Positions 13,747-20,994 of a DNA stretch of 27,106 nucleotides are shown here, one piece after another. The notes under the pieces were generated by a model. It saw only the letters and a program-made list of their open reading frames with translations, had not been told where the DNA came from and did not search any database. This DNA comes from Ruminococcaceae bacterium UBA6416 (GTDB lineage Bacteria > Bacillota > Clostridia > Oscillospirales > Acutalibacteraceae): contig DJPI01000026.1 in assembly GCA_002438505.1 (NCBI GenBank), positions 57,861-84,966 of the forward strand, written 5' to 3'. The position numbers were made by a program, and so were the translations under genes. Each line of letters begins with the position of its first letter. Position 1 is the first letter of the stretch.

Positions 13747-14760
13747 TCAGCTTTCGGTGTTGAGCTTCAGGTATTCGTCTTTAACGAGGCCGATTTTTTT
13801 GAACAAAAGGTGGAAAAGGATTGAAAGAACCGCCGGGGCAGCAACGTGCATAAGAATGATGAGAAGAACGGTTTTTGCCGCGCCGAAGCTTTCGCTCATT
13901 GCGCTGAAGGCGCCGAACTGGCCAACAAGGCCGCTTGTTCCCATTCCGGCGCCGGTCGGCGTGTTTGTCATCTTGAAAACGCAGGTTGAAACCGGGCCGA
14001 GGATCGCTCCGGCGAGGGTGGGCGCAAGAAGGATTTGCGGACGCTTCATAATGTTTCCGAATTGAAGCATACTTGTTCCGAGTCCCTGTGAAAGCAGGCC
14101 GCCAACGCCGTTCGCTTTGTAACTTGTTACGGCAAAGCCGATCATCTGAGCCGCGCAGCCGACTGCCGCCGCTCCTGCGGCTATTCCGTCAATTCCGAGC
14201 ATGATGCACAGCGCCGCGGAGCTGATTGGAGCCGTGAGCGCAAGGCCGACAAGGGTTGAAACGGCAATTCCCATCGGGAACGGATGAAGCAAGGTTGCGG
14301 CGTTTATGACCGAGCCGAGCCACGTCATAAACTCTGAAAGATAAGAGCCGACAAACATTCCGACAACTGAGCCGGAAACGATTGTAACAATCGGGGTGAT
14401 AACGATGTCGATTTTTGTTTTTCCGGCAACGAGGGAACCGATTTCATTCGCGGCCGTTGCGGCAACAAAGGCTCCAACGGGGCCTCCGACCGAGTAGCCG
14501 TATGCGCCGACGGCGATGCAGGAAAAAACAACAAGCGGCTTTGACTTGAGCCCGTGCGCAATGGCCGCGCCGATTGCACCGCCGACAACGGGTGAGGAGG
14601 CCGAAAGAACCTCAGTGAATTTTGAAAGGAACTCAAGGTGCGGAATTTTTGAAAACTGGCTGATGATGAGGCCGACAATGAGCGAGGAAAAAAGGCCGAG
14701 CGCCATTGCGCTCATTGCGTCAACAAAGTATCTTTTGAAGTATTTTTTCACGATTTTCAT
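13747..14760 (-). CDS. PTS EIIC-like membrane transporter (PTS_EIIC_2)
   Basis: This 337-residue integral membrane protein has about 8-10 glycine/alanine-rich segments typical of the PTS_EIIC_2 family (PF13303). Recognisable stretches are SSPVVGGAIGAAIAHGLKSKP early, NEIGSLVAGKTKIDIVITP in the middle and NTPTGAGMGTSGLVGQFG near the end. The family is annotated as a sugar-PTS membrane subunit, but no EIIA or EIIB gene is beside it, which is usual for this group, and its substrate is not known to me. It is the first gene of a leftward two-gene unit with a promoter at 14805-14833. Confidence 0.85.
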   Translation of the reverse strand: MKIVKKYFKRYFVDAMSAMALGLFSSLIVGLIISQFSKIPHLEFLSKFTEVLSASSPVVGGAIGAAIAHGLKSKPLVVFSCIAVGAYGYSVGGPVGAFVAATAANEIGSLVAGKTKIDIVITPIVTIVSGSVVGMFVGSYLSEFMTWLGSVINAATLLHPFPMGIAVSTLVGLALTAPISSAALCIMLGIDGIAAGAAAVGCAAQMIGFAVTSYKANGVGGLLSQGLGTSMLQFGNIMKRPQILLAPTLAGAILGPVSTCVFKMTNTPTGAGMGTSGLVGQFGAFSAMSESFGAAKTVLLIILMHVAAPAVLSILFHLLFKKIGLVKDEYLKLNTES

Positions 14761-14804
14761 TATTTATCAGTCCTTATAAGCAGGAAAGCCTGCGTGATTG
14801 TATT

Positions 14805-14833
14805 ATTATAGACTATGCGCAGGAATAAATCAA
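14805..14833 (-). promoter_or_regulatory. promoter of EIIC-HAD unit
   Basis: On the minus strand TTGATT (14833-14828), 17 bases and TATAAT (14810-14805) give a start near 14798, leaving a leader of about 38 bases that contains a short GCAGG/CCTGC hairpin. Confidence 0.7.
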
Positions 14834-14861
14834 GTGCGCTTTGCTTCCGGCGTTTGCTCTC

Positions 14862-14890
14862 TTGATTAATCGGCATAACTTAGCTATAAT
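14862..14890 (+). promoter_or_regulatory. promoter of zinc-ribbon/rmlB unit
   Basis: TTGATT (14862-14867), a 17-base spacer and TATAAT (14885-14890) form a strong promoter diverging from the EIIC promoter about 30 bases away. A second TATAAT at 14905 lacks a -35 match. Confidence 0.7.
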
Positions 14891-14954
14891 TAAAGAAACG
14901 GTGATATAATAATTAATAAGCTATTTATATTGCTGTGTTTATACGGAGGAAAAA

Positions 14955-15368
14955 ATGGATAGAATTCGTCGTTTTATGTATGGGAGATACGGCACAGATC
15001 AGCTCGGCTTTGCGCTGCTTATTCTCGGCTGTCTGGTCAGCTTTGTGATTTCACTTTTCGGCTTCAGGAGTTCAAACGGCCGGTTGCTGCTTGTTTTCAA
15101 GGCTGTTGCCATGATACCGTATATTGTTTTTCTTTTGCGTGTTTTTTCAAAAAACATTCAAAAGCGCAGAGATGAAAACGAAAAGTTCTTAAGGCTGTGG
15201 GCTCCGTTTTCTGCTTTCTTTTCAAAAAAAGCGTCTCAATTCAGAGACAAGGAGCATAAGTATTACAACTGCCCGGGCTGCTCGCGCACTCTGCGCGTTC
15301 CCAAGGGCAAGGGGAAAATTGAAATTTCCTGTCCGCACTGCGGGCGGAAGTTCAAAAAAAGAACGTGA
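14955..15368 (+). CDS. small membrane protein with C-terminal zinc ribbon
   Basis: This 137-residue protein has two membrane segments (about 18-36 and 44-63), a basic linker, and a C-terminal zinc ribbon with Cys106, Cys109, Cys126 and Cys129 (CPGC and CPHC), ending in a basic tail. Proteins of this type are widespread in Clostridia with no settled function. The ribbon is on the same side as the basic linker, probably the cytoplasm. CGGAGG at 14944-14949 sets the start. Its stop lies 8 bases before the rmlB start, so the two are co-transcribed. Confidence 0.8.
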   Translation: MDRIRRFMYGRYGTDQLGFALLILGCLVSFVISLFGFRSSNGRLLLVFKAVAMIPYIVFLLRVFSKNIQKRRDENEKFLRLWAPFSAFFSKKASQFRDKEHKYYNCPGCSRTLRVPKGKGKIEISCPHCGRKFKKRT

Positions 15369-15376
15369 GGTTAAAA

Positions 15377-16396
15377 ATGAAGAATATTTTAGTCACCGGA
15401 GGAGCCGGCTTTATCGGCTCGAATTTCATCTATTATCAGCTTGAAAAACATCCCGAACGCCGCATAGTCTGTCTTGATAAGCTCACATATGCCGGGAACC
15501 TTGAAACGCTTGAAACGGCGCTTAAAGAGCCGAATTTCCGTTTTGTCAGGGGCGACATCACCGACAGGGACGCCGTCAGTGCACTTTTCAGGGAGGAAAA
15601 ATTTGACGCCGTTGTCAATTTTGCCGCCGAGTCGCACGTTGACCGCTCGATTGAAGAACCGGAGGTTTTTCTTAAGACCAACATTCTCGGCACTCAGGTT
15701 TTGCTTGACGAATGCAGAAAAGGGGGCATCCGCTTCCACCAGGTTTCGACCGATGAGGTTTACGGCGATCTTCCGCTGGACAGACCCGACCTCTTTTTCA
15801 CCGAGGAAACGCCGATTCACACCTCTTCTCCGTATTCCGCAAGCAAGGCGGGCGCGGATCTGCTTGTTTTGGCATATTTCAGAACATACGGTGCAAAGGT
15901 TACAATAAGCCGCTGTTCAAACAACTACGGCCCCTATCATTTTCCGGAAAAGCTGATTCCATTGATGATTGCGAATGCGCTTGAGGGGAAGGAGCTTCCC
16001 GTCTACGGCGAGGGTAAGAATGTCCGCGACTGGCTTTATGTTAAAGACCACTGCAAGGCCATTGACCTCATTCTTGAAAACGGCGGACTCGGTGAGGTTT
16101 ACAACATCGGCGGCCACAACGAGAGAACAAACCTTGAGGTTGTGAAAACCGTTTTGAAAATTCTTGGCAAGAGCGAGAGCCTGATAAAGTTTGTTAAAGA
16201 CCGTCCCGGTCACGATATGCGCTATGCGATTGACCCGACAAAGATTAAAAATGAGCTTGGGTGGTATCCGGAAACGACCTTTGAGGACGGAATCAGGAAA
16301 ACCGTTAAATGGTATCTTGAAAACCGCCAGTGGTGGGAGAACATCATCAACGGCGATTATGTGAAGTATTACGAAAGAATGTATAAAGACAGATAA
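15377..16396 (+). CDS. rmlB: dTDP-glucose 4,6-dehydratase
   Basis: This 339-residue enzyme of the extended short-chain dehydrogenase family turns dTDP-glucose into dTDP-4-keto-6-deoxyglucose, the second step to dTDP-rhamnose. NAD binds the TGGAGFIGSN loop at 7-16. The catalytic STDEVYG holds Thr125, Asp126 and Glu127, and SPYSASK holds Tyr153 and Lys157. Length is normal for RmlB. I start at ATG 15377 behind GTGAGG rather than at the upstream in-frame GTG 15365, since the family begins MKNILVTGGAGFIG. No rmlA, rmlC or rmlD is seen in the window, so the rest of the pathway must be elsewhere. Confidence 0.93.
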   Translation: MKNILVTGGAGFIGSNFIYYQLEKHPERRIVCLDKLTYAGNLETLETALKEPNFRFVRGDITDRDAVSALFREEKFDAVVNFAAESHVDRSIEEPEVFLKTNILGTQVLLDECRKGGIRFHQVSTDEVYGDLPLDRPDLFFTEETPIHTSSPYSASKAGADLLVLAYFRTYGAKVTISRCSNNYGPYHFPEKLIPLMIANALEGKELPVYGEGKNVRDWLYVKDHCKAIDLILENGGLGEVYNIGGHNERTNLEVVKTVLKILGKSESLIKFVKDRPGHDMRYAIDPTKIKNELGWYPETTFEDGIRKTVKWYLENRQWWENIINGDYVKYYERMYKDR

Positions 16397-16416
16397 AAAG
16401 CTTTATTGAAACAAAA

Positions 16417-16448
16417 AAGCCCTCGGCTCAATGAGTCTGAGGGCTTTT
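16417..16448. terminator. bidirectional terminator after rmlB
   Basis: AAGCCCTC (16417-16424) pairs with GAGGGCTT (16439-16446). It has Ts on the plus side and a run of six on the minus side, so it can end both rmlB and the leftward small peptide gene. Confidence 0.85.
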
Positions 16449-16473
16449 CGCTTGCGAAAGTGGGGACTTAAGA

Positions 16474-16590
16474 TTAAAACCTATTCTTCTTGTTGCGATT
16501 GTTGAGCATTTTAAGAACCTTTCCAAGGTATAATGCACAACCGTAGCCGCAACCTGCAACTGTTCCGAGTCCGACTATTGTTCCGAGCAT
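16474..16590 (-). CDS. 38-residue hydrophobic peptide
   Basis: This minus-strand ORF starts at an ATG (16590-16588) behind a perfect AAGGAGG, 8 bases upstream. The peptide opens MLGTIVGLGTVAGCGYGCAL, so residues 2-24 form a glycine-rich membrane helix with two cysteines, and it ends in a very basic tail (NNRNKKNRF). A longer reading from 16665 lacks a ribosome binding site. It has its own promoter (16664-16692), a strong leader hairpin and a terminator, so it is a single-gene unit. I do not recognise a family. A small membrane regulator or a type I toxin-like peptide would fit. Confidence 0.6.
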   Translation of the reverse strand: MLGTIVGLGTVAGCGYGCALYLGKVLKMLNNRNKKNRF

Positions 16591-16621
16591 AACCGACGCC
16601 TCCTTTTGTGTTATTTTGTTC

Positions 16622-16650
16622 GGCCGAGGGGGTGTGAAGAAGTCTCGGCC
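16622..16650 (-). promoter_or_regulatory. leader hairpin of 38-residue peptide gene
   Basis: GGCCGAG (16622-16628) pairs with CTCGGCC (16644-16650), a stable 7-bp GC-rich stem near the 5' end of the expected transcript. It may protect the mRNA or control its translation. It lacks a T-run, so a terminator is unlikely. Confidence 0.5.
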
Positions 16651-16663
16651 TTGCAACAATAAC

Positions 16664-16692
16664 AATCTATCACATTAAATTTCAAAAATCAA
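16664..16692 (-). promoter_or_regulatory. promoter of 38-residue peptide gene
   Basis: On the minus strand TTGATT (16692-16687), 17 bases and TAGATT (16669-16664) form a moderate sigma-A promoter with a start near 16657, just before the leader hairpin. Confidence 0.5.
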
Positions 16693-16751
16693 CCCAAAAG
16701 GAGCGGACGGTATCCCAAAGGGAACAAACGGCAAAAAGTGTGCTTGACCGC

Positions 16752-16787
16752 AAAAAAAGCACCCCGGACATAATGCTGTCGGGGTGC
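16752..16787 (-). terminator. terminator of M28 peptidase gene
   Basis: Read on the minus strand, a GC-rich stem (16787-16781 with 16765-16759, plus an inner TGTC/GACA pair with one bulge) is followed by seven Ts at 16758-16752. It lies 28 bases past the peptidase stop. Confidence 0.85.
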
Positions 16788-16814
16788 AGTGCTTTTAAGC
16801 TGCAAGGTTTGTTT

Positions 16815-18056
16815 TTACTGCTTTGCGCCGTTGTCAAACATTTCAAGCGCCTTGACGGAAACGGCAAAGCAGTCTGCAAGGCCGGTTTCGTTCATGTTGT
16901 CATAGGTATCGCGGCGGGTGTGGTAGTAATCCTCAAGCTTGTGGTTGAGGCCGGTAACGCCGGTTGCGCGGAAGCCTGCCTGAGCAAAGGCTGCGGAATC
17001 GGTTGCGCCGCCGAGCGGGGGAACCATGCCCTTTGTGCAGTGAACGCCAATCTCATTTGCCGCTTCCATAAAGAGGTCTGAAACATCCTTATCCGCCGCA
17101 ACGGTTGCGTTGAGGTCGCGGTAGTTAACCATGAGATACTTCGGGTCGTGAATGGTGTCATATGAGAAGATGAAGGTCGGAACATCATCAAACTCACCCT
17201 TATGCTTTTCGCACCAGGCTTTTGCGCCGCGCAGACCGGCTTCTTCGCTTCCGGTGAGAACAACTCCGAGCTCGGTGTTCTCAAGCTCGATGCCCTCATC
17301 CTTGAGGAACTTGAGAACGCTGATACCCATATAGCAGCCGGAAAGGTTATCGTTTGCGCCGTCAACAACGCGGCGATAGTTGACCATGAAGTAAAGCCCG
17401 ATAATGAACGGAACAAAGATAAGACCCCAAAGAGCGGCTTTTGCAAGCGGATCGGATGTGCTTATCTGGCTGAAGCCGAGGCCGTTTCTTGAAACGGAAA
17501 TGATTGAAAGAACAAGGTAATAGAGAGCGCCGAGGCCGCAGATGATTGCGTGACCCTCAAAGCCGACTCCGCCGAGCTTATAGTTGACGGGCCATTCCCA
17601 GGCTGCGTCCGGGTGACCGTTGAAGATGACTCTTCTTTTTGTTTCACCGGTGCATTTTTTGATTGCGGTGACGTTGTGGCCGGTCTTTTCTTTAAAGAAC
17701 GGGTCAACAACCTTTTTGTAAGTTCCGAACTCAAGCAGCGCAAGGCCGAGGCCGGCAACGATGAGAACGATTGAAATAATCGGGCAGAAGAAGAAAAGAA
17801 CAACCGCCGCAAGAACAAAGGTCAAAGTGAAGAACAGCCAGCCGTAAAACGCGCCGGGATTCTCCTTGAAGGATTCAACGTCCGCTCTGTCGCAGCCGCA
17901 GTCCTCTTTAAGAACCTTGGCCATGTATTCACAGGCCTGCTTTTCACCCTCTGAGCCGGGGCTGCGCTTTTCAAAGGTCTTGATGATGTGGGTAATCTCT
18001 TTGACCATATAGGACGCAGCGTCCTTCTTTTTGCCGATGATTTTTGAAAAATCCAT
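16815..18056 (-). CDS. membrane-embedded M28 family zinc peptidase
   Basis: This 413-residue protein combines a two-zinc M28 aminopeptidase-type fold with membrane helices. Zinc ligand candidates are His148 and Asp150 in NGHPDAAW, Asp236 in GANDNLSG, Glu271/Glu272 in GSEEAGLRGA, Asp300 in SYDTIHD and His379 in YYHTRRDT. Membrane segments fall at about 71-91, 93-110, 170-188 and 207-226, so two lie between the first catalytic motif and GANDN. The start at 18056 follows AAAGGAGAG; the in-frame start at 18101 lacks a site. It probably trims peptides at the membrane. It lies 68 bases behind the mltG-like gene and may be co-transcribed. The membrane insertion is the unusual part. Confidence 0.88.
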   Translation of the reverse strand: MDFSKIIGKKKDAASYMVKEITHIIKTFEKRSPGSEGEKQACEYMAKVLKEDCGCDRADVESFKENPGAFYGWLFFTLTFVLAAVVLFFFCPIISIVLIVAGLGLALLEFGTYKKVVDPFFKEKTGHNVTAIKKCTGETKRRVIFNGHPDAAWEWPVNYKLGGVGFEGHAIICGLGALYYLVLSIISVSRNGLGFSQISTSDPLAKAALWGLIFVPFIIGLYFMVNYRRVVDGANDNLSGCYMGISVLKFLKDEGIELENTELGVVLTGSEEAGLRGAKAWCEKHKGEFDDVPTFIFSYDTIHDPKYLMVNYRDLNATVAADKDVSDLFMEAANEIGVHCTKGMVPPLGGATDSAAFAQAGFRATGVTGLNHKLEDYYHTRRDTYDNMNETGLADCFAVSVKALEMFDNGAKQ

Positions 18057-18124
18057 AAAATCTCTCCTTTTGTATAAAAATTTACTGTGATATATTACCA
18101 CAAATCTTTTTTGGGTTCAAGCCT

Positions 18125-18964
18125 TTAAAACTCAATTCCGCATTTTTTACAGTTTTTAAGATGTTCTTCATAGGTTGAAGCATAGTAGTAATTCCAATCC
18201 TTGTCAGTAACAAAGTAAAAATAATCCGTTTTTTCCGGATTCAGTGCGGCGTTGATTGCGTCCGCGCCGGGGTTGCAGATTGCACCAACGGGAAGACCGC
18301 TCACCTTGTATGTGTTGTAATACTCCGAAAAGCGCGCCTTGTAGCCCTCAACATACGGCGAAACAAGAATATTTTCGTTAACATAATTGATTGTGACATC
18401 ACACTGGAGCTTTCCGTAGTCCGGGCTTTCAATTCTGTTGTGGAGAACGGAGGAGACCTTTCCCATCTCCTTAACGTCACCGGCTTCAGCCTGAATGATT
18501 GAAGCGAGGGTGATTATCTCATCCATGGAGTAGCCGAGCTTTTTCGCTTTTTTCTTCATCTCATCCGTCAGCTTGCTTTGTGCGTTTTTCAAAAAGCGAG
18601 AGATTGCGCTTTCGGCGCTTTCGCCTTTGTAGAACTCATATGTGTCGGGAAAAATATAGCCCTCAAGCAGGAAGGCGCGTTTGTCCTTGTTTTCCATATC
18701 GCTGAGAAAGCCGAACTTTTCGGCGAGCTCTTCACTTTGAGCGGCCTTCATGAAATCGGCAACGGAGCAGACCTTGTTCTTTTGAAGCTTTTCCGCAATT
18801 TCAAGCGCCGTGTATCCTTCAGGAAAGGTCAGCGTGACCGTCAAGGATTCGGTTGAGCTTTCGGTTGTTGTTTGAACGGGTTCACTCAGCCGTTCTTCTT
18901 TTGCGCAGCCGAAAAGAACAAGAAAAAGAAAAAGAGCAAACAGAGTGATAAATATTTTTTTCAT
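18125..18964 (-). CDS. mltG: MltG/YceG-like endolytic transglycosylase, lipoprotein
   Basis: This 279-residue protein matches the MltG (YceG) family, which cuts growing glycan strands at the membrane. Seen in order are a LysM-like part with EGYTALEIAEKL (49-60), the family block LEGYIFPDTYEF (100-111), ASIIQAEAG with the likely catalytic Glu160, and GLPVGAICNPGADAI (223-237). Typical MltG is about 340 residues with an N-terminal membrane helix. This one is shorter and starts with a lipobox (LFGC, Cys20), so it is probably lipid-anchored. The ATG is preceded by GGAGG. Confidence 0.88.
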   Translation of the reverse strand: MKKIFITLFALFLFLVLFGCAKEERLSEPVQTTTESSTESLTVTLTFPEGYTALEIAEKLQKNKVCSVADFMKAAQSEELAEKFGFLSDMENKDKRAFLLEGYIFPDTYEFYKGESAESAISRFLKNAQSKLTDEMKKKAKKLGYSMDEIITLASIIQAEAGDVKEMGKVSSVLHNRIESPDYGKLQCDVTINYVNENILVSPYVEGYKARFSEYYNTYKVSGLPVGAICNPGADAINAALNPEKTDYFYFVTDKDWNYYYASTYEEHLKNCKKCGIEF

Positions 18965-19120
18965 GCAATACCTCCGATAAAAGTCGAAATTTGTCGCTTT
19001 TAGTATAGCACAGACAAAGAAAAAACAAAAGGGAACGGCTGAAAATTAAGAAAAAATTGATTCTTTTGCCCCTCTTTCGCTGTTTTCGTAATAAAAGAAG
19101 CGGTATTTTCAAAAAAGCAC

Positions 19121-19149
19121 TTGAAAAACGGGCTGTTTTGGTATAAAAT
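19121..19149 (+). promoter_or_regulatory. promoter of efp
   Basis: TTGAAA (19121-19126), a 17-base spacer and TAAAAT (19144-19149) lie just upstream of efp, giving a start near 19156 and a leader of about 28 bases. Confidence 0.6.
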
Positions 19150-19183
19150 AAACGCGTAATTTTTATATTCGGAGGAAAACTAA

Positions 19184-19741
19184 ATGGTATCAGCAGGCGA
19201 TTTCAGAAACGGCGTTACTTTTGAAATGGAAGGTAACGTCCTTCAGATTATTGAATTTCAGCACGTTAAACCCGGAAAGGGTGCTGCCTTTGTTCGCGCA
19301 AAGGTCAGAAACGTAATCACCGGCTCCGTTGTTGAGCGCACTTTCAACCCGAACGACAAGTTCCCGACCGCTTTTGTTGAAAGAAAGGATATGGAATATT
19401 CCTATAATGACGGCGGCCTTTATTACTTCATGGATCCTGAAAGCTATGAGCTTATCCCCATCAATGAAAGCGACCTTCCGGACAGCTTCAAGTTTGTTAA
19501 GGAAAACATGACCTGCAAAATTCTTTCATATAAGGGCAATGTTTTCGGTGTTGAACCGCCGAACTTTGTTGAACTTCAGGTCACAAAGACCGATCCCGGC
19601 TTCAAGGGCGATACCGCAACCAACACAACAAAGCCCGCAACGCTTGAAACCGGAGCCGAGGTTAAGGTTCCCCTTTTCATTGATGAGGGTGAAATGATCC
19701 AGATTGACACAAGAACAGGCGAATATCTCGGCCGAGCATAA
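19184..19741 (+). CDS. efp: translation elongation factor P
   Basis: EF-P of 185 residues, the normal length, relieves ribosomes stalled at runs of proline. The three beta-barrel domains are clear. Domain I has the tip loop HVKPGKGAAF with Lys32, the residue that is modified in many species. Domain II contains ERKDMEYSY. Domain III ends with the signature IDTRTGEYLGRA. CGGAGG lies 8-9 bases before the ATG. No lysine-modifying epmA/epmB is present in the window. The acidic cysteine-rich gene follows after 62 bases with no visible terminator between. Confidence 0.97.
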   Translation: MVSAGDFRNGVTFEMEGNVLQIIEFQHVKPGKGAAFVRAKVRNVITGSVVERTFNPNDKFPTAFVERKDMEYSYNDGGLYYFMDPESYELIPINESDLPDSFKFVKENMTCKILSYKGNVFGVEPPNFVELQVTKTDPGFKGDTATNTTKPATLETGAEVKVPLFIDEGEMIQIDTRTGEYLGRA

Positions 19742-19803
19742 TTTTTGGCCGAAGAAGCAAAGGATGTCTGTTTAAAAACTTAATATTGAAAGGAATGAAC
19801 ACT

Positions 19804-20238
19804 ATGTCAGTTTCAGAAAAAGTTGCATATCTTAGAGGTCTTATTGAAGGCCTTGACCTTGATGAAAACAGCAAGGAAGCAAAGCTTTTTTCCGCCATTG
19901 TTGACGCTCTTGATGATGTTGCATCGGATATGAGCGACCTTGAAGAGGATCTTGCCGATCTCAACGACTATGTTGAAGAGCTTGACGAGGATCTCGGCGA
20001 TGTTGAAGAATTCGTCTATGACGATGACTGCTGCTGTGATGATGACGATTGCGATTGCTGCTGCGATGACGATGACAACTGCATCGAAGTTACATGTCCG
20101 GCCTGCAACGAGGAAATCTGCGTTGACATTGACGATATCGATGATGACGGACACGTTGAGTGCCCCTGCTGCGGCGAAACCCTTGAGTTTGAAATTGAGG
20201 AAGACGATGATGACGAGGACGCAGGAGACGACGAATAA
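19804..20238 (+). CDS. acidic cysteine-rich protein with CD1247-type N-terminus
   Basis: This 144-residue protein starts MSVSEKVAYLRGLIEGLDL, the conserved opening of the clostridial CD1247 N-terminal family, followed by an acidic helical region. The centre is an extreme Asp/Cys stretch (CCCDDDDCDCCC). A zinc-ribbon-like part with CPAC and CPCC comes next, and the protein ends in a polyacidic tail. It probably binds metal. The start at 19804 has AAAGGA 9 bases upstream; the ATG at 19786 would include the ribosome binding site. It follows efp closely and is probably co-transcribed with it. No enzymatic function is known to me. Confidence 0.8.
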   Translation: MSVSEKVAYLRGLIEGLDLDENSKEAKLFSAIVDALDDVASDMSDLEEDLADLNDYVEELDEDLGDVEEFVYDDDCCCDDDDCDCCCDDDDNCIEVTCPACNEEICVDIDDIDDDGHVECPCCGETLEFEIEEDDDDEDAGDDE

Positions 20239-20250
20239 TTAACGATCAGG

Positions 20251-20281
20251 ACTGCACCGGCGTTTTCCGGTGCAGTTTTTT
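20251..20281 (+). terminator. terminator of efp unit
   Basis: ACTGCACCGG (20251-20260) pairs perfectly with CCGGTGCAGT (20267-20276) around a 6-base loop and runs into six Ts. Confidence 0.92.
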
Positions 20282-20360
20282 GATGGAATTTTTCTGAACT
20301 TTGGGGGATGAACTTAGCCGAATGAGCATTCGGCTGATTTTAAGAAAAGAGGGATAAATC

Positions 20361-20945
20361 ATGAAAAAGCTTTGTTTATTGATGGCGATACTGCTGGCAT
20401 TGGCGCTGCCGCTTTCCGGCTGCGCGGCCACTGAGGCCGACACAGGAAAGAACATTTCTGTTTTTGATGAGTTCGAGGCGGACGCGAACGAGGATTATTT
20501 ATTTTCCGATACCGGCGAGAGTGAAATAACGGTTAACAAAGCAAATTCCGCAGACACAAAAAGTGAGGCTGTAACCACTCAAACAACAGCCGAAACAACA
20601 GAGAAGAAAACAACGGCGCAAACAACTTCACCGGTATCAACAACCGCGAAGCCGTCAGCCGCGAAAAAGCAAACCGCGGAAGCAAGAGAAATAACGTCCG
20701 ATTCAAAAGCGGAAAAAACAACAGAGAAGAAAACGACCAAACAAGCCGAAACAACAAAGAAAGAGAAGGAAACAACGGCTCAAACCGCCGGTCAGGATGA
20801 CCAAAGCGACATGGTCTGGATTCCGAACAGCGGTTCAAAGTATCACAGAAGCGCTTCATGCAGCGGAATGAAAAATCCGAGCCATGTTTCCCTGAGTACG
20901 GCAAAGGCGAGGGGATACACGCCCTGCAAAAAATGCTATAAATAA
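20361..20945 (+). CDS. lipoprotein with Thr/Lys-rich linker and Ada-like CxxC domain
   Basis: This 194-residue protein has a lipoprotein signal peptide (LSGC, Cys21) and an acidic stretch. A long low-complexity linker rich in Thr, Lys, Glu and Ala (about 60-145) follows. The conserved C-terminal domain of about 45 residues has the pattern YHR..SC..M, LSTAKARGYTPCKKC. That ending resembles the Ada-type metal-binding module seen at the ends of clostridial secreted nucleases and other surface proteins. The linker would hold it off the membrane through the wall. AGAGGGA lies upstream, behind an 8-bp hairpin at 20316-20335. The function is unknown; zinc binding is likely. Confidence 0.8.
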   Translation: MKKLCLLMAILLALALPLSGCAATEADTGKNISVFDEFEADANEDYLFSDTGESEITVNKANSADTKSEAVTTQTTAETTEKKTTAQTTSPVSTTAKPSAAKKQTAEAREITSDSKAEKTTEKKTTKQAETTKKEKETTAQTAGQDDQSDMVWIPNSGSKYHRSASCSGMKNPSHVSLSTAKARGYTPCKKCYK

Positions 20946-20948
20946 AAC

Positions 20949-20984
20949 TTCACCCCGGAAAGCCAAGCGGCTTTTCGGGGTGAA
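20949..20984. terminator. bidirectional terminator, lipoprotein and PIG-L genes
   Basis: A 16-bp stem pairs 20949-20964 with 20969-20984, with one G-T wobble and a 4-base loop. T-rich or A-rich flanks on both sides let it serve the two convergent genes. Confidence 0.88.
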
Positions 20985-20994
20985 AAATTTTGAA

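Noticed and set aside
13328..14065. Plus-strand ORF of 245 codons across HAD and EIIC genes
   Set aside because: It overlaps two genes with clear family motifs on the other strand, and crosses the gap between them without domains of its own.
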